Source of the DNA: Myxococcales bacterium
GTDB lineage: Bacteria; Myxococcota_A; Bradymonadia; UBA7976; UBA1532
Length of the DNA stretch: 64,000 nt
Assembly: GCA_002731825.1 (NCBI GenBank)
Contig: PCCS01000055.1
Span: forward strand, 1-64,000
Direction of reading: 5' to 3'
Part shown: positions 36,891-46,682 of the stretch, in pieces
Numbering within the stretch: position 1 is the first letter of the stretch
How the letters are laid out: every line of letters starts with the position of its first letter
Notes under the pieces: model-generated
Databases searched by the model: none
What the model was told of the DNA's origin: nothing
The model's input: the letters and a program-made list of their open reading frames with translations, nothing else
Program-made: the position numbers and the translations under genes

Positions 36891-38708
36891 TTAGCCGATC
36901 TTTTGGACGACACCTTTGAACATGTTGTGCGTGCGATTCAATGCTTCGTGAACGCTCTTCAACTCGTCGACATTCTCTGCCGCTATCGCGAGCTTCGCTC
37001 GATCGATAACGCCATTGGCCTTTCGGATGGCATCTTGCCCAAACTCTGATTCATCGAGGAGCGAACGTACTTGTGGAAACAATCGCTCCAGTTCCATCAG
37101 TGTGCGCTGGGCTTGCAGCTTTAAATTCTCAACAGCCTCATCAGACCGTCGAGACACTAAATGGTCTTGGTTTTCCCGAATCATCGATTCAATTTCTTCG
37201 GGCGTCAGGCCTGCGGATGCAGTCACCGTGATCGCTTGCTCTTGACCCGTTTCCAGATCCTTGGCGCTCACCGCAACGATGCCATCGGCATTGATATCAA
37301 AGGTCACTTCGATCTCGACTTCGCCTGCGTTGGCGGCTCGCAGCCCAGTCAAAATGAATTCACCCATCATTTCGTTTTCGGCGGCCAGATCTGAATCGCC
37401 CTGCATGACCAGAATTTTTACAGATGTCTGGTTGTCCTTGACCGTTGTAAAAATGTGGCTCTTAGACGTCGGTACAGTTGTATTCTGAGGGATGACCACA
37501 CTGACAATGCCGCCGTGGACCATGATCCCGAGAGAGTGTGGTGTCACGTCGAGCAAGAGTGCTGAACTGCCCTCATTGAACAGAGCCGCCCCCTGGATGG
37601 CTGCCCCTAATGCAACAACTTCTTCCGGATGAACGCCTCTCAAAGGTTCAAGGCCAAAGCACTCGCGAACCTTCTGCTGTACCAGAGGCATCCGAGTCAT
37701 TCCACCGACCAGCAAAACTTCATCGATGGTCTCACCCGCCTCCTCAACGGCTTGTCGACAAATCTTGGTTGTCCGTTCGACGAGGTCGACCGTCAACTCT
37801 TCGAGTTTCTGGCGAGACAATGTCTTTTGGAGGTGCAAAGCTTCGCTGCCGCCAGTCGAGATGATGAAGGGCAGGTTTATCTCCGTCTCATTGGAACTAG
37901 AGAGCTCACACTTGGCTTTTTCGGCTGCGTCACGCAATCGTTGCAGGGCCATTCGGTCACGTCGTAAATCGATCTGGTGTTCACGGGCGAAGTCGAGAAC
38001 TAACCAATCCATGATAATGCGGCCATCAAAGTCTTCGCCACCAAGAAACGTGTCACCAGCTGTCGCTAAAACCTCAAACACACCGTCCGAGATGGACAGG
38101 ATTGAAATGTCAAAGGTGCCCCCACCAAGGTCATACACAGCAACGGTTTTCTCGACCTCACGTCCGTAACCATACGCCAGAGCCGCCGCGGTCGGTTCGT
38201 TGATGATTCGGAGTACATCCAAACCAGCGATCTCACCCGCTGCCTTTGTCGCTTGCCGCTGCGAATCATTAAAATAAGCAGGAACCGTGATGACGGCTTG
38301 CTGAATCGAATCCCCCGTATACTCTTCTGCGACCAGACGCATCTCTTGCAAGATGATGCTGCTCAACTCTGGAATAGAGTACACGCGATCACGAAGCTGA
38401 ATCCGTGGATCGTTGTTGGGACCCTCAACGATTGTATAGGGCATTGTTTCAATCATTGTCCGAACTGGGGGAGACCCCCAGCGTCGACCGATGAGTCTCT
38501 TCGCCGCATAGACCGTGTTGGCTGCGTTGGTCACAGACTGACGCTTAGCGATATGACCCACCAAACGTTTACCGCTGTCGGATACAGCAACCACCGATGG
38601 CGTCGTCTTGTACCCACCCTGATTGGTCAAGACGACAGGTACGCCCCCCTCAACCAAAGCAACGCACGAGTTTGTCGTGCCGAGATCGATTCCGATTATC
38701 CGCTCCAT
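36891..38708 (-). CDS. dnaK: Hsp70 chaperone DnaK-like
   Basis: 605-residue Hsp70. The ATPase domain shows GIDLGTTNS at the start, AVITVPAYFNDSQRQAT, DLGGGTFDIS and LVGGMTRMPLV; the substrate-binding domain follows from about residue 385 (LLLDVTPHSLGI). The long C-terminal disordered tail of housekeeping DnaK is missing, which makes it slightly shorter. Lying between a J-domain protein and a TPR protein rather than grpE-dnaJ, it is probably a specialised paralogue, so a second, housekeeping dnaK is expected elsewhere. Confidence 0.95.
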   Translation of the reverse strand: MERIIGIDLGTTNSCVALVEGGVPVVLTNQGGYKTTPSVVAVSDSGKRLVGHIAKRQSVTNAANTVYAAKRLIGRRWGSPPVRTMIETMPYTIVEGPNNDPRIQLRDRVYSIPELSSIILQEMRLVAEEYTGDSIQQAVITVPAYFNDSQRQATKAAGEIAGLDVLRIINEPTAAALAYGYGREVEKTVAVYDLGGGTFDISILSISDGVFEVLATAGDTFLGGEDFDGRIIMDWLVLDFAREHQIDLRRDRMALQRLRDAAEKAKCELSSSNETEINLPFIISTGGSEALHLQKTLSRQKLEELTVDLVERTTKICRQAVEEAGETIDEVLLVGGMTRMPLVQQKVRECFGLEPLRGVHPEEVVALGAAIQGAALFNEGSSALLLDVTPHSLGIMVHGGIVSVVIPQNTTVPTSKSHIFTTVKDNQTSVKILVMQGDSDLAAENEMMGEFILTGLRAANAGEVEIEVTFDINADGIVAVSAKDLETGQEQAITVTASAGLTPEEIESMIRENQDHLVSRRSDEAVENLKLQAQRTLMELERLFPQVRSLLDESEFGQDAIRKANGVIDRAKLAIAAENVDELKSVHEALNRTHNMFKGVVQKIG

Positions 38709-38725
38709 TTAGCGCAGTCCCCCTG

Positions 38726-40147
38726 CTACTTCAGTTTTCTGAGCGCTTGCTTTGCCTCTGCGTGCCGACTGTCCAGTTCTAGGACCTGCTCAAAAACCGA
38801 CACCGCTTTCTTGGTTAACTTAGCCTGCTGATAAATGCGACCAAGAATTAACTTAAATTCGATATTCCTTGGGTCGCCCTTAACAGCTTTTAGGGCCAAC
38901 TCCTCCGCTTTATGCAGATCCTGGTCGTACTTTAACAGCAGATGAGCAATGTGCGAGCAATAATCCGGCTTCGGTAAAACATCCGCCGCTTCCAAATACG
39001 CTTGCAATGCCTCAGAGATGTGACCGAGTGACTCCTGAATATAACCGCGCTTCCACTGAGCTTCAGCCTTCGATGCCTTCATACGCTCTTCCGAGAGCGC
39101 CAGCGCTGCACCATATTCACCGTTTTTAGGGTCGTAACTGGCCGCTAAACGGAGGGAGTTGGTCGCGGACGTATAGCTCTCGTTTTCAAAATAAGCCATG
39201 CCCTCGTCGTAGAACTGCTTCGCTTTGTCTAAGCGCGAACCGACTTGTTTGTCCCGACTGGCAGAGCTTCGGACAGCCGTATTTTTCTGTAGTCTCGCCC
39301 GCAGAGCGTCTTTTCGTGCTGTCGATTGCTTACGCAGACGGCCCAAACGGGACTTTTGCTGAGTGACACGGCGGTTTGCTACATCTTCGTCCATTAAATG
39401 GTTGCGCACTTGCACAGCGGCTAGATATCGCTCCCTAAACGCCGCATTCGAGTTCATTAATTCGTATGCATCTGTGCCATGTTTGAAGACCGCCGAGATT
39501 TTATCTTCATAGGGGCCTACATCCCGCCTGAAGACTGTATCCGGATGGAAGCGTCGACTAAATTCAAAGTATGCTTTGCGAATGCGCTTCCGATCGTCTG
39601 TGGGCTCAATATTAAGAAACTCAAAGTTATCTATCTGTCCGATGTATGCGTGCAGAAAGATCACTTCTTTCTTAAATTCAACGGTTAGAAAATCGGCCTC
39701 CCGAAGCAGGTCTTGATCAAATTTAAGACCACCAAAGCGATTCTTTCCACTGCCTCGTCGTCGCCGTCCCGGCACCGACCCTAGCCCCTCAAACTGGGCT
39801 AACCAAGCGGCATCAGTTTCGCTGCTTCCATTATAGTCGGGCGCGTCAATTTCAGGAATGGGCGCAGCTGACTTATGGCGCTCGCGCACATTAATGGGCC
39901 GACGTTTACCTTGGCTTTCTTCTAAGAAGACAAGCTTCAACTCAACCAAGCGCTTTAGATGCACAAGCGTGTCACGTTCGCCTAAACCCGTGACGATACA
40001 GAGGTCTGCGACCGACGAATTCCCATCGATCCGCGTCAAGACGAATGCGGCACGGGTATCGATGTCGACAGCGGTTGCGTCGGTTTCAAAATTACGTTTC
40101 GGATGGTCTTCCCAGGCCCCCAAAACGCTGTAATCTAACTCGCTCAA
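38726..40147 (-). CDS. J-domain/TPR co-chaperone with N-terminal winged-helix-like domain
   Basis: 473 residues. A small helical domain lies at about 30-76 (FVLTRIDG...ADLCIVTGL), followed by a disordered basic stretch. A J domain spans about 174-243 with the HPD motif at 201-203 (FHPDT), which stimulates Hsp70 ATPase. TPR-like repeats occupy about 300-470. Start is TTG 40147, with GGGG on the minus strand upstream. It is 17 bases upstream of dnaK and is the first gene of the operon. The N-terminal domain is shared with the third protein of the operon. Confidence 0.85.
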   Translation of the reverse strand: MSELDYSVLGAWEDHPKRNFETDATAVDIDTRAAFVLTRIDGNSSVADLCIVTGLGERDTLVHLKRLVELKLVFLEESQGKRRPINVRERHKSAAPIPEIDAPDYNGSSETDAAWLAQFEGLGSVPGRRRRGSGKNRFGGLKFDQDLLREADFLTVEFKKEVIFLHAYIGQIDNFEFLNIEPTDDRKRIRKAYFEFSRRFHPDTVFRRDVGPYEDKISAVFKHGTDAYELMNSNAAFRERYLAAVQVRNHLMDEDVANRRVTQQKSRLGRLRKQSTARKDALRARLQKNTAVRSSASRDKQVGSRLDKAKQFYDEGMAYFENESYTSATNSLRLAASYDPKNGEYGAALALSEERMKASKAEAQWKRGYIQESLGHISEALQAYLEAADVLPKPDYCSHIAHLLLKYDQDLHKAEELALKAVKGDPRNIEFKLILGRIYQQAKLTKKAVSVFEQVLELDSRHAEAKQALRKLK

Positions 40148-40502
40148 TCCGACCCCATTTCAAACTCGTATACGCTGTATCAAGCCTCGACGACGCAAGC
40201 CAGCGTCTATCAAAACAATCAAAGGCCCAACGACCGAGGTGACATCTCTTTCATAACCCGATCTGAACGGCAGCTCAACTACATACAACTACACAAAAAT
40301 CTGGACGCTTGTCATTGACGCCAGCTTTGCTTATGTTGCCGCGCGAAATGCTTTGTTGCCCCGATGGTCTACGGCGATGAAAAAAGCTGGGAAAACGGTC
40401 TTTTTGCACTCATCTAATCGGGTTAGAACCATCGGGCGCGCGATCGAACACTCCAAGCTTGAAGTAATCTTGAAGCGATATAACCGCAGTGGAGAGACAG
40501 CG
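40148..40502. other. Divergent gap upstream of discoidin protein
   Basis: A 355-base gap between the Hsp70 operon and the plus-strand membrane gene. It holds a candidate promoter at 40309-40337 and the ribosome site GGAGAG at 40491-40496. An extended plus-strand reading frame from 40353 has no supporting start and is treated as leader. Confidence 0.5.
40309..40337 (+). promoter_or_regulatory. Candidate sigma-70-type promoter
   Basis: TTGTCA (40309-40314), a 17-base spacer and TATGTT (40332-40337) would start transcription near 40344, giving a leader of about 160 bases before the gene at 40503. Based on consensus match only. Confidence 0.45.
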
Positions 40503-43127
40503 ATGAATAAGCGGCTGCTCATCTTATTGGTCTGGCTCACCCCGGCCGTTGGTTTCAGTGACCCCTCATGTCCGCAGGGAAACCTGCTGAGGGGAAAAAA
40601 GCCTGTGGAGATGAAGGACACCCGATTAATCACTCGGCTGACCAACAATACGGCATCCAGTGAAGGCAGTCCTTGGAACGGTGTTCAGTCCGCCATTATG
40701 GCCAATGGACAAAGCCAAGTCACCTATGACCTTGGTCAGAGTACTCAGATTTCAGCGCTGTCGATTCAGGCGGACAACAATGACACCTACGTGGTCAGTG
40801 CATCGGTCGATGGCAAAACCTACGCCCCCGTATGGACTGTTCCTAAGCATCCACATTCCGGTCTCAGGACCCGTTTGACGCAAGGCTTATCCCAGACGGC
40901 TCGGTATCTCCGGTTTGAGCCGGGTGCAGAGGGCGATGGCAGCTATAGTATTTCGGAAATTCAAGCCTACTGTGTCCTGCCTGCGGTCTGGCCGCCTGCG
41001 GTCATCATGCCTTTGCCGACGGCAAAGACCAATAAAGCGAGCCGCAAGCAGAGAATCGCCTTTAAAAAGCTGGCCGTCATCAGCGTTGGTTTTATCCTTT
41101 TGCTCATGCTGCTGCTCAATCGTCGTTCGCCAAACCATCAAGGCTTTTTCTATGGGGTCATCGGTGGTAGCCTCGCGCTCGCGAGTTTGATTACGTTCTG
41201 TGTGTATCATGAGCCCGTGCTGACCAGCGGGCGCCCCAAAACCTTAGTTTTAGGACTCCTGGTGGTCACCGTGCTGTGGGCGATCGCCCGGGTTTTCAAA
41301 CGTGTGACCGGAGCCCCCAATAGCGTCTGGTTTGCGCGGCCAGCGCTCATTTTGATCTTGTTCGCAGGCGGAATCACCTGGACGAACTTTGGCTCGTTTC
41401 ACGGATCGAAAGCCATCCATTACTGGGACACGTTCCACTACTACATGGGTGGCAAGTATTTCTCTGAAAATCGCTATGAACTCCTGTATCAATGCTCTGC
41501 AATAGGCGAGGTCGATGACGGGCGTAAGAGCGAATTCAAGACCAGACAAATCAGAGATCTAAGGGACAATAAATTATTCCCAGCGTCGGTCGCATTGTCA
41601 CGGGCTGACGAATGTCGAGCGGCCTTTAAGAGTCCTGAGCGTTGGAATGCCTTCAAGCAGGATCTCCGACTTTTTCGAGCGTACATGGGGACCGATTGGT
41701 GGGCCAAAATGTTCAAAGACCACGGGTTCAATGCAACCCCGGTCTGGACGTTGGTCGGTCGGCCCCTGACCAACATTGGTTGGAATCAGTCCATCCCGCC
41801 GGATGACTTGGTTAATTCTCCGGCCAATAAGACCGGAAAAAGTGCTGCCGCAAAATCGGAAATCAAACGCCGCTTTACCCGGGATAAAGCAAACTTTGGC
41901 AAGCGGATAGGCTGGTTTACAGTCATCGATGGATTCCTCTATATCGCTGGTTTCCTGATGATTTGGTGGGCCTTTGGACTGTACGGTGCTGCATTCGCCA
42001 TGCTGATATGGGCGACAGGATACCCGTATGCCTATTTCTGGACTGGCGGTGGGTTTGGCCGTGTCCCTTGGTGGTTCATGGCCGTCGCAGGCACGTGTTT
42101 CCTGAAACGCGGATATCCACTACTGGGCGGTGCGGGCATTACCTGGTCTATGCTCCTGCGGGTTTTTCCAGGCGCACTCATCGGGGGGGTCAGTCTAAAA
42201 ATCGGCTACACCCTGTTGAAGTTCAAAAAGCTGACTCACGACCAAGTTCGATTGATCGCTGGCTGCACGATCGCGCTGGTGAGCCTGGTTGCGCTGAGTG
42301 TCCCGGCAGTAGACGGATTGGGTACGTATAAAGAGTTTTTGACCAACTCATTCAAACACAAGGGAACACCGCTCACCAACCACATGGGTCTGCCAACGAT
42401 TTTATCCTACGACTCGGACCTGATCGGGCGGCGAACTAAAGACGAAAAATGGGCCGTTGTTACCCTAAAAGACAGTCGGAAAGAAATCGAGGGCCAACTA
42501 CTGACCAAGGATGTCAATGGCCCGATTGTTAAACTGCGGACCAGTGACGGGACCGTCGTCGAGTATAAATCAGCCGCTGTGCTCTCAGTGGAACAAGACC
42601 CATTCAAAAAATGGAAACGAGGTCGACAAGACACTCTCCAATCAAGAAAGGTGCTTCATTACGCACTGATATTTCTATTTTTAGCGATGATAGGTTACGC
42701 AGGGCGCCGTCTCGATAATTGGGAACTGACGGCGCTGAGTACCTTGCTGATTACCTGTATTTTTGAACTCACCTGCTACTACTACAGCTACCTCGTTCTC
42801 TTTGCCTTACTGGCGATGCGGCGAATGATCTACATGGTGGCAGCGGTCACTATGGTTATTTTGGGACAAGTCATTCAACTCAATGTGGGCTGGTACGACG
42901 AACAGTACTTCTGGGAGACTGTCGCCGTTTTCGGTGTCCAATTCTTCGTTCTTCTTGGTTTGTGTTTGGAAGCATTTTTGACTGATAAAGGCATCAAACT
43001 CGCTCCCCCGCTGACCGCAGGTCTTGACTCGGTCAGTCCTGCAGTTGGGACGCCACCATGGCTGATGCCTGACGCCGCATCCGGCTCGGAAGACTCAACT
43101 CCAGCTGAGCCTCAGCCGGCGAGCTGA
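40503..43127 (+). CDS. Discoidin-domain polytopic membrane protein, possible GT-C-like
   Basis: 874 residues. ATG 40503 has GGAGAG just upstream and yields a signal peptide (LLILLVWLTPAVGFS). A coagulation-factor 5/8 (discoidin-like) beta-sandwich of about 115 residues follows (YDLGQSTQISALSIQ, VSASVDGKTYAPV, ARYLRFEPG). The rest has around twelve membrane helices with a conserved-looking extracytoplasmic segment YWDTFHYYMGGKYF, reminiscent of GT-C glycosyltransferases that use lipid-linked sugars. A soluble beta-rich loop of about 60 residues sits near residue 630. The gene is not in an operon. The enzymatic role is inference. Confidence 0.6.
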   Translation: MNKRLLILLVWLTPAVGFSDPSCPQGNLLRGKKPVEMKDTRLITRLTNNTASSEGSPWNGVQSAIMANGQSQVTYDLGQSTQISALSIQADNNDTYVVSASVDGKTYAPVWTVPKHPHSGLRTRLTQGLSQTARYLRFEPGAEGDGSYSISEIQAYCVLPAVWPPAVIMPLPTAKTNKASRKQRIAFKKLAVISVGFILLLMLLLNRRSPNHQGFFYGVIGGSLALASLITFCVYHEPVLTSGRPKTLVLGLLVVTVLWAIARVFKRVTGAPNSVWFARPALILILFAGGITWTNFGSFHGSKAIHYWDTFHYYMGGKYFSENRYELLYQCSAIGEVDDGRKSEFKTRQIRDLRDNKLFPASVALSRADECRAAFKSPERWNAFKQDLRLFRAYMGTDWWAKMFKDHGFNATPVWTLVGRPLTNIGWNQSIPPDDLVNSPANKTGKSAAAKSEIKRRFTRDKANFGKRIGWFTVIDGFLYIAGFLMIWWAFGLYGAAFAMLIWATGYPYAYFWTGGGFGRVPWWFMAVAGTCFLKRGYPLLGGAGITWSMLLRVFPGALIGGVSLKIGYTLLKFKKLTHDQVRLIAGCTIALVSLVALSVPAVDGLGTYKEFLTNSFKHKGTPLTNHMGLPTILSYDSDLIGRRTKDEKWAVVTLKDSRKEIEGQLLTKDVNGPIVKLRTSDGTVVEYKSAAVLSVEQDPFKKWKRGRQDTLQSRKVLHYALIFLFLAMIGYAGRRLDNWELTALSTLLITCIFELTCYYYSYLVLFALLAMRRMIYMVAAVTMVILGQVIQLNVGWYDEQYFWETVAVFGVQFFVLLGLCLEAFLTDKGIKLAPPLTAGLDSVSPAVGTPPWLMPDAASGSEDSTPAEPQPAS

Positions 43128-43128
43128 C

Positions 43129-44046
43129 TCAAATGGTATGAACTCCATAGGCCCACTCTAAAATCGCCTTCTGAATATGAAGTCGATTTTCGGCCTCGTC
43201 ATAAATACGAGACCTGGGTCCGTCAATGACTTGGGCTGTGACCTCTTCGCCCCTATGCGCCGGCAAGCAATGCAGAAAAATAGCGCGTTTCTTAGCCACC
43301 GCCATCAAGGCGTCATCAACACAGAACCCATCGAAGGCCTTTTGCCGCTGAACGGCTTCATCTTCTTGTCCCATACTCGCCCAGACATCCGTTGTCACAA
43401 CGTCTGCATAGGTGACCGCCTCATATGGACTCTGGGTGATGTGAAGCCTCGCCCCGTTTGCTTGGGCTCGCTCAAAGATCGCTCGGTCAGGCTCATAACC
43501 GGTCGGGCAGGCCAATGACAGCTCAAAACCAAGAACTTGAGCCGCATTAATCCACGAATTCGCCATATTATTGCCGTCACCAACCCAAGCAACTTTGATG
43601 TCGGCTAACCCGTCCAGACCGAACGCCTCAGCCGCTGTCATCAGGTCTGCTGCCACCTGACATGGATGAGTCAAATCGGTGAGCGCATTGATGACGGGTA
43701 CGGTGGCATTTTGGGCCAGTTCAACCACTTCATCATGACAAAATGTCCGGATCATGATTCCGTCGACGTAGCGGCTGAGTACTTGGGCCGTGTCTGAAAC
43801 AGGTTCCCCACGGCCGATCTGGCTCGATTGGGCAGACATCATCAGCGCATGGCCGCCGAGTTGAAACATCCCTACTTCAAAACTGACTCGTGTACGGGTT
43901 GATGCCTTCGCAAAAATCATCGCCAGGGTTTTGCCATCGAGCGTTCGATCTCGATGCCCGTTCTTCATGGCGATGGCGCGGTCGAGTAATCCGACAAGCA
44001 CGGGTTTACTCAGTTGATCCAATGTGATCAGGTCTTGCTTTGCCAT
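43129..44046 (-). CDS. argF: Ornithine carbamoyltransferase
   Basis: Arginine biosynthesis enzyme of 305 residues converting ornithine and carbamoyl phosphate to citrulline. Carbamoyl-phosphate binding STRTRVSFEVG and the HPCQ and HCLPAHRGEEV motifs are all present. ATG 44046 is chosen because it overlaps the argD stop (TAATG) and has AGGAGAGG eight bases upstream. It converges with the discoidin gene, leaving one base between the two stops. Confidence 0.97.
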   Translation of the reverse strand: MAKQDLITLDQLSKPVLVGLLDRAIAMKNGHRDRTLDGKTLAMIFAKASTRTRVSFEVGMFQLGGHALMMSAQSSQIGRGEPVSDTAQVLSRYVDGIMIRTFCHDEVVELAQNATVPVINALTDLTHPCQVAADLMTAAEAFGLDGLADIKVAWVGDGNNMANSWINAAQVLGFELSLACPTGYEPDRAIFERAQANGARLHITQSPYEAVTYADVVTTDVWASMGQEDEAVQRQKAFDGFCVDDALMAVAKKRAIFLHCLPAHRGEEVTAQVIDGPRSRIYDEAENRLHIQKAILEWAYGVHTI

Positions 44047-45260
44047 TAGCAAACCTCTCCTATGACCTGACGCAACACCTTGATGGCTTCATCGATGTGT
44101 GATGGGCCCACGATCAAGGGCGGGACCAAACGGAGTGCATCAGTGCCTGCCGTCGTGAGTAGCAACCCCGAATCTCGAGCGGATGACACAATGGCTGCTC
44201 GGTCAACCCGTTCTGGGTCGACGCCGATGCCGCGCATAAGGCCTCGGCCGCGAACAGTGAGTAAGCCATCGAACTGATCGACCAACTCTTGTAAGCCTGC
44301 GGCCAAGTAATCGCCCATCTGGGAACTATTCGATAAGAGTCCATCGGCTTCGATGGTCTTCAATACGGCCATGGCCGCGCTACACACCAGAGGGTTCCCA
44401 CCGTACGTGCTCGCATGAACACCCGGTTGAAAGCCGTGAGCCACCGCTTCCGAACACATCATCGCACCGATAGGCACACCGCCTCCTAGACCTTTCGCCA
44501 GCGTAATAATGTCTGGGCTTACGCCACTGTGCTGGTATGCAAACCAATTGCCCGTCCGCGCAACACCGGTCTGGACTTCATCAAAAATGAGCAGGATTCC
44601 TTCTTCATCACAGAGCTTGCGAAGACCCAGGAGATAGCCTTCATCGGGGACAACAACGCCACCCTCGCCTTGGATGGGTTCGACCAGTATCGCGCATGTA
44701 TTCGGCCCAACGGCAGCGGCCATCGCGTCCAGGTCGTTATAGGGTACATGCTTAAATCCGGGAACAAGCGGACCGAAGCCTTTATGATATTTAGGCTGTC
44801 CTGTCGCGCTGATAGCAGCCCAAGTTCGTCCATGAAAGCTCTTCGTCGTCGATATGAATTCACTGCGATTTGGTTGGTCTCGAACGACCTGCAAGTAGCG
44901 CCTCGCTAATTTGAGTGCCGCTTCATTAGACTCCGCGCCACTGTTGGAGAAATAAACGCGGTCAGCAAAACTAATTTGCGTTAGCCGCTGTGCAAGTTCG
45001 ATGGCCGGTTTGTTCAAATAGAGATTACTCACGTGCAGTAGGTTCTGCGCTTGCTCGCCAATGGCCTTGGTCAATGCGGGGTGTCCATGTCCCAACGCAC
45101 ACACCGCGATTCCAGCAGCAAAATCCAGGTAGCGTTTACCGTTTGCATCATATAACCAAACGCCGTTCCCGCGCTCAAATACGATGGGCGCCGGTTTATA
45201 GTTTGGTGTCAGAACGGATCCGGCGAGCTCAGCCAACTCGGTTTGCGTCAAAGTGCTCAT
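44046..45260 (-). CDS. argD: Acetylornithine aminotransferase
   Basis: PLP enzyme of 404 residues making N-acetylornithine from the semialdehyde. Motifs: SGAESNEAALKLARRY, IFDEVQTGVARTG, and the Schiff-base Lys in TLAKGLGGGVPIGAM. ATG 45260 is chosen from GGAG five bases upstream; the longer frame to 45326 overlaps the upstream gene. It starts in an ATGA overlap with the membrane protein gene, showing tight operon structure. Confidence 0.95.
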   Translation of the reverse strand: MSTLTQTELAELAGSVLTPNYKPAPIVFERGNGVWLYDANGKRYLDFAAGIAVCALGHGHPALTKAIGEQAQNLLHVSNLYLNKPAIELAQRLTQISFADRVYFSNSGAESNEAALKLARRYLQVVRDQPNRSEFISTTKSFHGRTWAAISATGQPKYHKGFGPLVPGFKHVPYNDLDAMAAAVGPNTCAILVEPIQGEGGVVVPDEGYLLGLRKLCDEEGILLIFDEVQTGVARTGNWFAYQHSGVSPDIITLAKGLGGGVPIGAMMCSEAVAHGFQPGVHASTYGGNPLVCSAAMAVLKTIEADGLLSNSSQMGDYLAAGLQELVDQFDGLLTVRGRGLMRGIGVDPERVDRAAIVSSARDSGLLLTTAGTDALRLVPPLIVGPSHIDEAIKVLRQVIGEVC

Positions 45261-45787
45261 GATGTCTCCATAGACTGTGGCTGGACAAGTCCATGCGTTT
45301 TTTTGAACTCGTCCGCAGCAATACAAGACTCGATTATTGCCTCATAGTCAATTCCATCGGGCCAAACATAGACCCATGTCTGATGACCAAAAATCATTTG
45401 AGGTTCAATGGTTTGACCCAGTTTTTCTCTAAGGGACTCTGCCTCGATGAAGCCTACAATCTCGAATTGACTCGACTCTTCATCGACAGGCAATGCCAAC
45501 GCGATGTAATCAACCTCGGGAAATAACGTCGGCTGGAGAGACCAGGTCGCGCTCGTGTATTCAGTCTTGTCATCGACACTTTTAAAGGAGCCGGCGAGGC
45601 CAACTGATAAGCCTTCAGTCATATACGTCCGCAACATGGGCACCATATAGGTATTCCAGCGGTTCAACGTCTGTGACCGGTCGTCTCTCGACCGAGCGCG
45701 CCCGTTCATATAGGGCCAAATCCTGCGTAATATCAGTATAAAAACCAGTGTGACAGCACCGGCAAGCCACCAAAACATTGCGGTCAT
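45257..45787 (-). CDS. Membrane-anchored protein in the arg operon, unknown
   Basis: 176 residues: one N-terminal membrane helix (FWWLAGAVTLVFILIL) and a soluble domain of about 140 residues without a motif I recognise. Its ATG overlaps the argB stop (TAATG) and its stop overlaps argD (ATGA), so it is translated with arginine genes. The position suggests cotranscription rather than a known arginine enzyme. Function unknown. Confidence 0.6.
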   Translation of the reverse strand: MTAMFWWLAGAVTLVFILILRRIWPYMNGRARSRDDRSQTLNRWNTYMVPMLRTYMTEGLSVGLAGSFKSVDDKTEYTSATWSLQPTLFPEVDYIALALPVDEESSQFEIVGFIEAESLREKLGQTIEPQMIFGHQTWVYVWPDGIDYEAIIESCIAADEFKKTHGLVQPQSMETS

Positions 45788-46653
45788 TAGATAACCTCTG
45801 TACCGGCACCTTGGTCGGTAAATAACTCCAATAACATGGCATGTCGTAAACGTCCGTCGACAATGTGGACCTTACGAACTCCATTGGTCACAGCATCGAC
45901 AGCGCATTTCATTTTGGGCAACATACCACCCGTCAGGATGCCCGACTCCATCATCGCTGGGATTTCAGCACGATCGATACTCGAGATGACCTGTCCATCC
46001 ATACCTTTTACGCCTGCGACGTCGGTCATCAAAAGAAGCTTTCGAGCACCGAGTTGGGACGCAACGGCACTGGCGGCCAGGTCTGCGTTCACATTAAGTG
46101 CTTGCCCACTCGTATCGACTGCAACGGGTGCGATCACGGGAATGAAATGGTCATCCGTAAGACGATTGATGTGGTCTGCTTTGACCTGCTCTATAATTCC
46201 AACGCGGCCCACATCGGCCCCGCCCACCGTGACCTTACGCCCAACCAGGAGGCCTCCATCGGCTCCAGATAGGCCGACAGCCTGTCCCCCTACATGGTTT
46301 ATTCGAGTCACAATATCCTGATTCACCTGACCGACAAGGACCATTCGGACAATCCGCATGGTTTCATCATCTGTGACCCGATAACCGTTCTTGAAGGTGG
46401 ACTCTTTGCCGACTTTATCCAGCATATCTTGGATTTGGGGACCGCCACCGTGAACAACGACAACCTTAATCCCAATGGAGTTCAATAAAGTAACGTCCGT
46501 AGCGAAACTCAACGCCGCATCTAAATTGGTCATAGCATGACCACCGTACTTTACGACGAGTGTCTCACCGCTGAATCGGCGGATATACGGCAACGCCTCA
46601 ATGAGTACATCTGCCTTAGCCTGTAGTGCTTCTAAAACCATTTTAAGGTCCAT
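45787..46653 (-). CDS. argB: Acetylglutamate kinase
   Basis: Second step of arginine synthesis, phosphorylating N-acetylglutamate, about 288 residues. Family motifs: VVKYGGHAM near the N-terminus, VVVHGGGPQI, and VNADLAASAVASQLGA. ATG 46653 is used; ATG 46641 is possible, and the GTG at 46677 would add eight residues. It heads the arg operon, with a perfect palindrome CTGCTTAAGCAG about 30 bases upstream that might be an operator. Confidence 0.95.
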   Translation of the reverse strand: MDLKMVLEALQAKADVLIEALPYIRRFSGETLVVKYGGHAMTNLDAALSFATDVTLLNSIGIKVVVVHGGGPQIQDMLDKVGKESTFKNGYRVTDDETMRIVRMVLVGQVNQDIVTRINHVGGQAVGLSGADGGLLVGRKVTVGGADVGRVGIIEQVKADHINRLTDDHFIPVIAPVAVDTSGQALNVNADLAASAVASQLGARKLLLMTDVAGVKGMDGQVISSIDRAEIPAMMESGILTGGMLPKMKCAVDAVTNGVRKVHIVDGRLRHAMLLELFTDQGAGTEVI

Positions 46654-46682
46654 TAAGCCGGTCAATATGTGGGGCACATTAC

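Noticed and set aside
40353-40502. N-terminal extension of the discoidin gene by 50 codons
   Set aside because: GGAGAG before ATG 40503 and the signal peptide directly after it favour the shorter protein.
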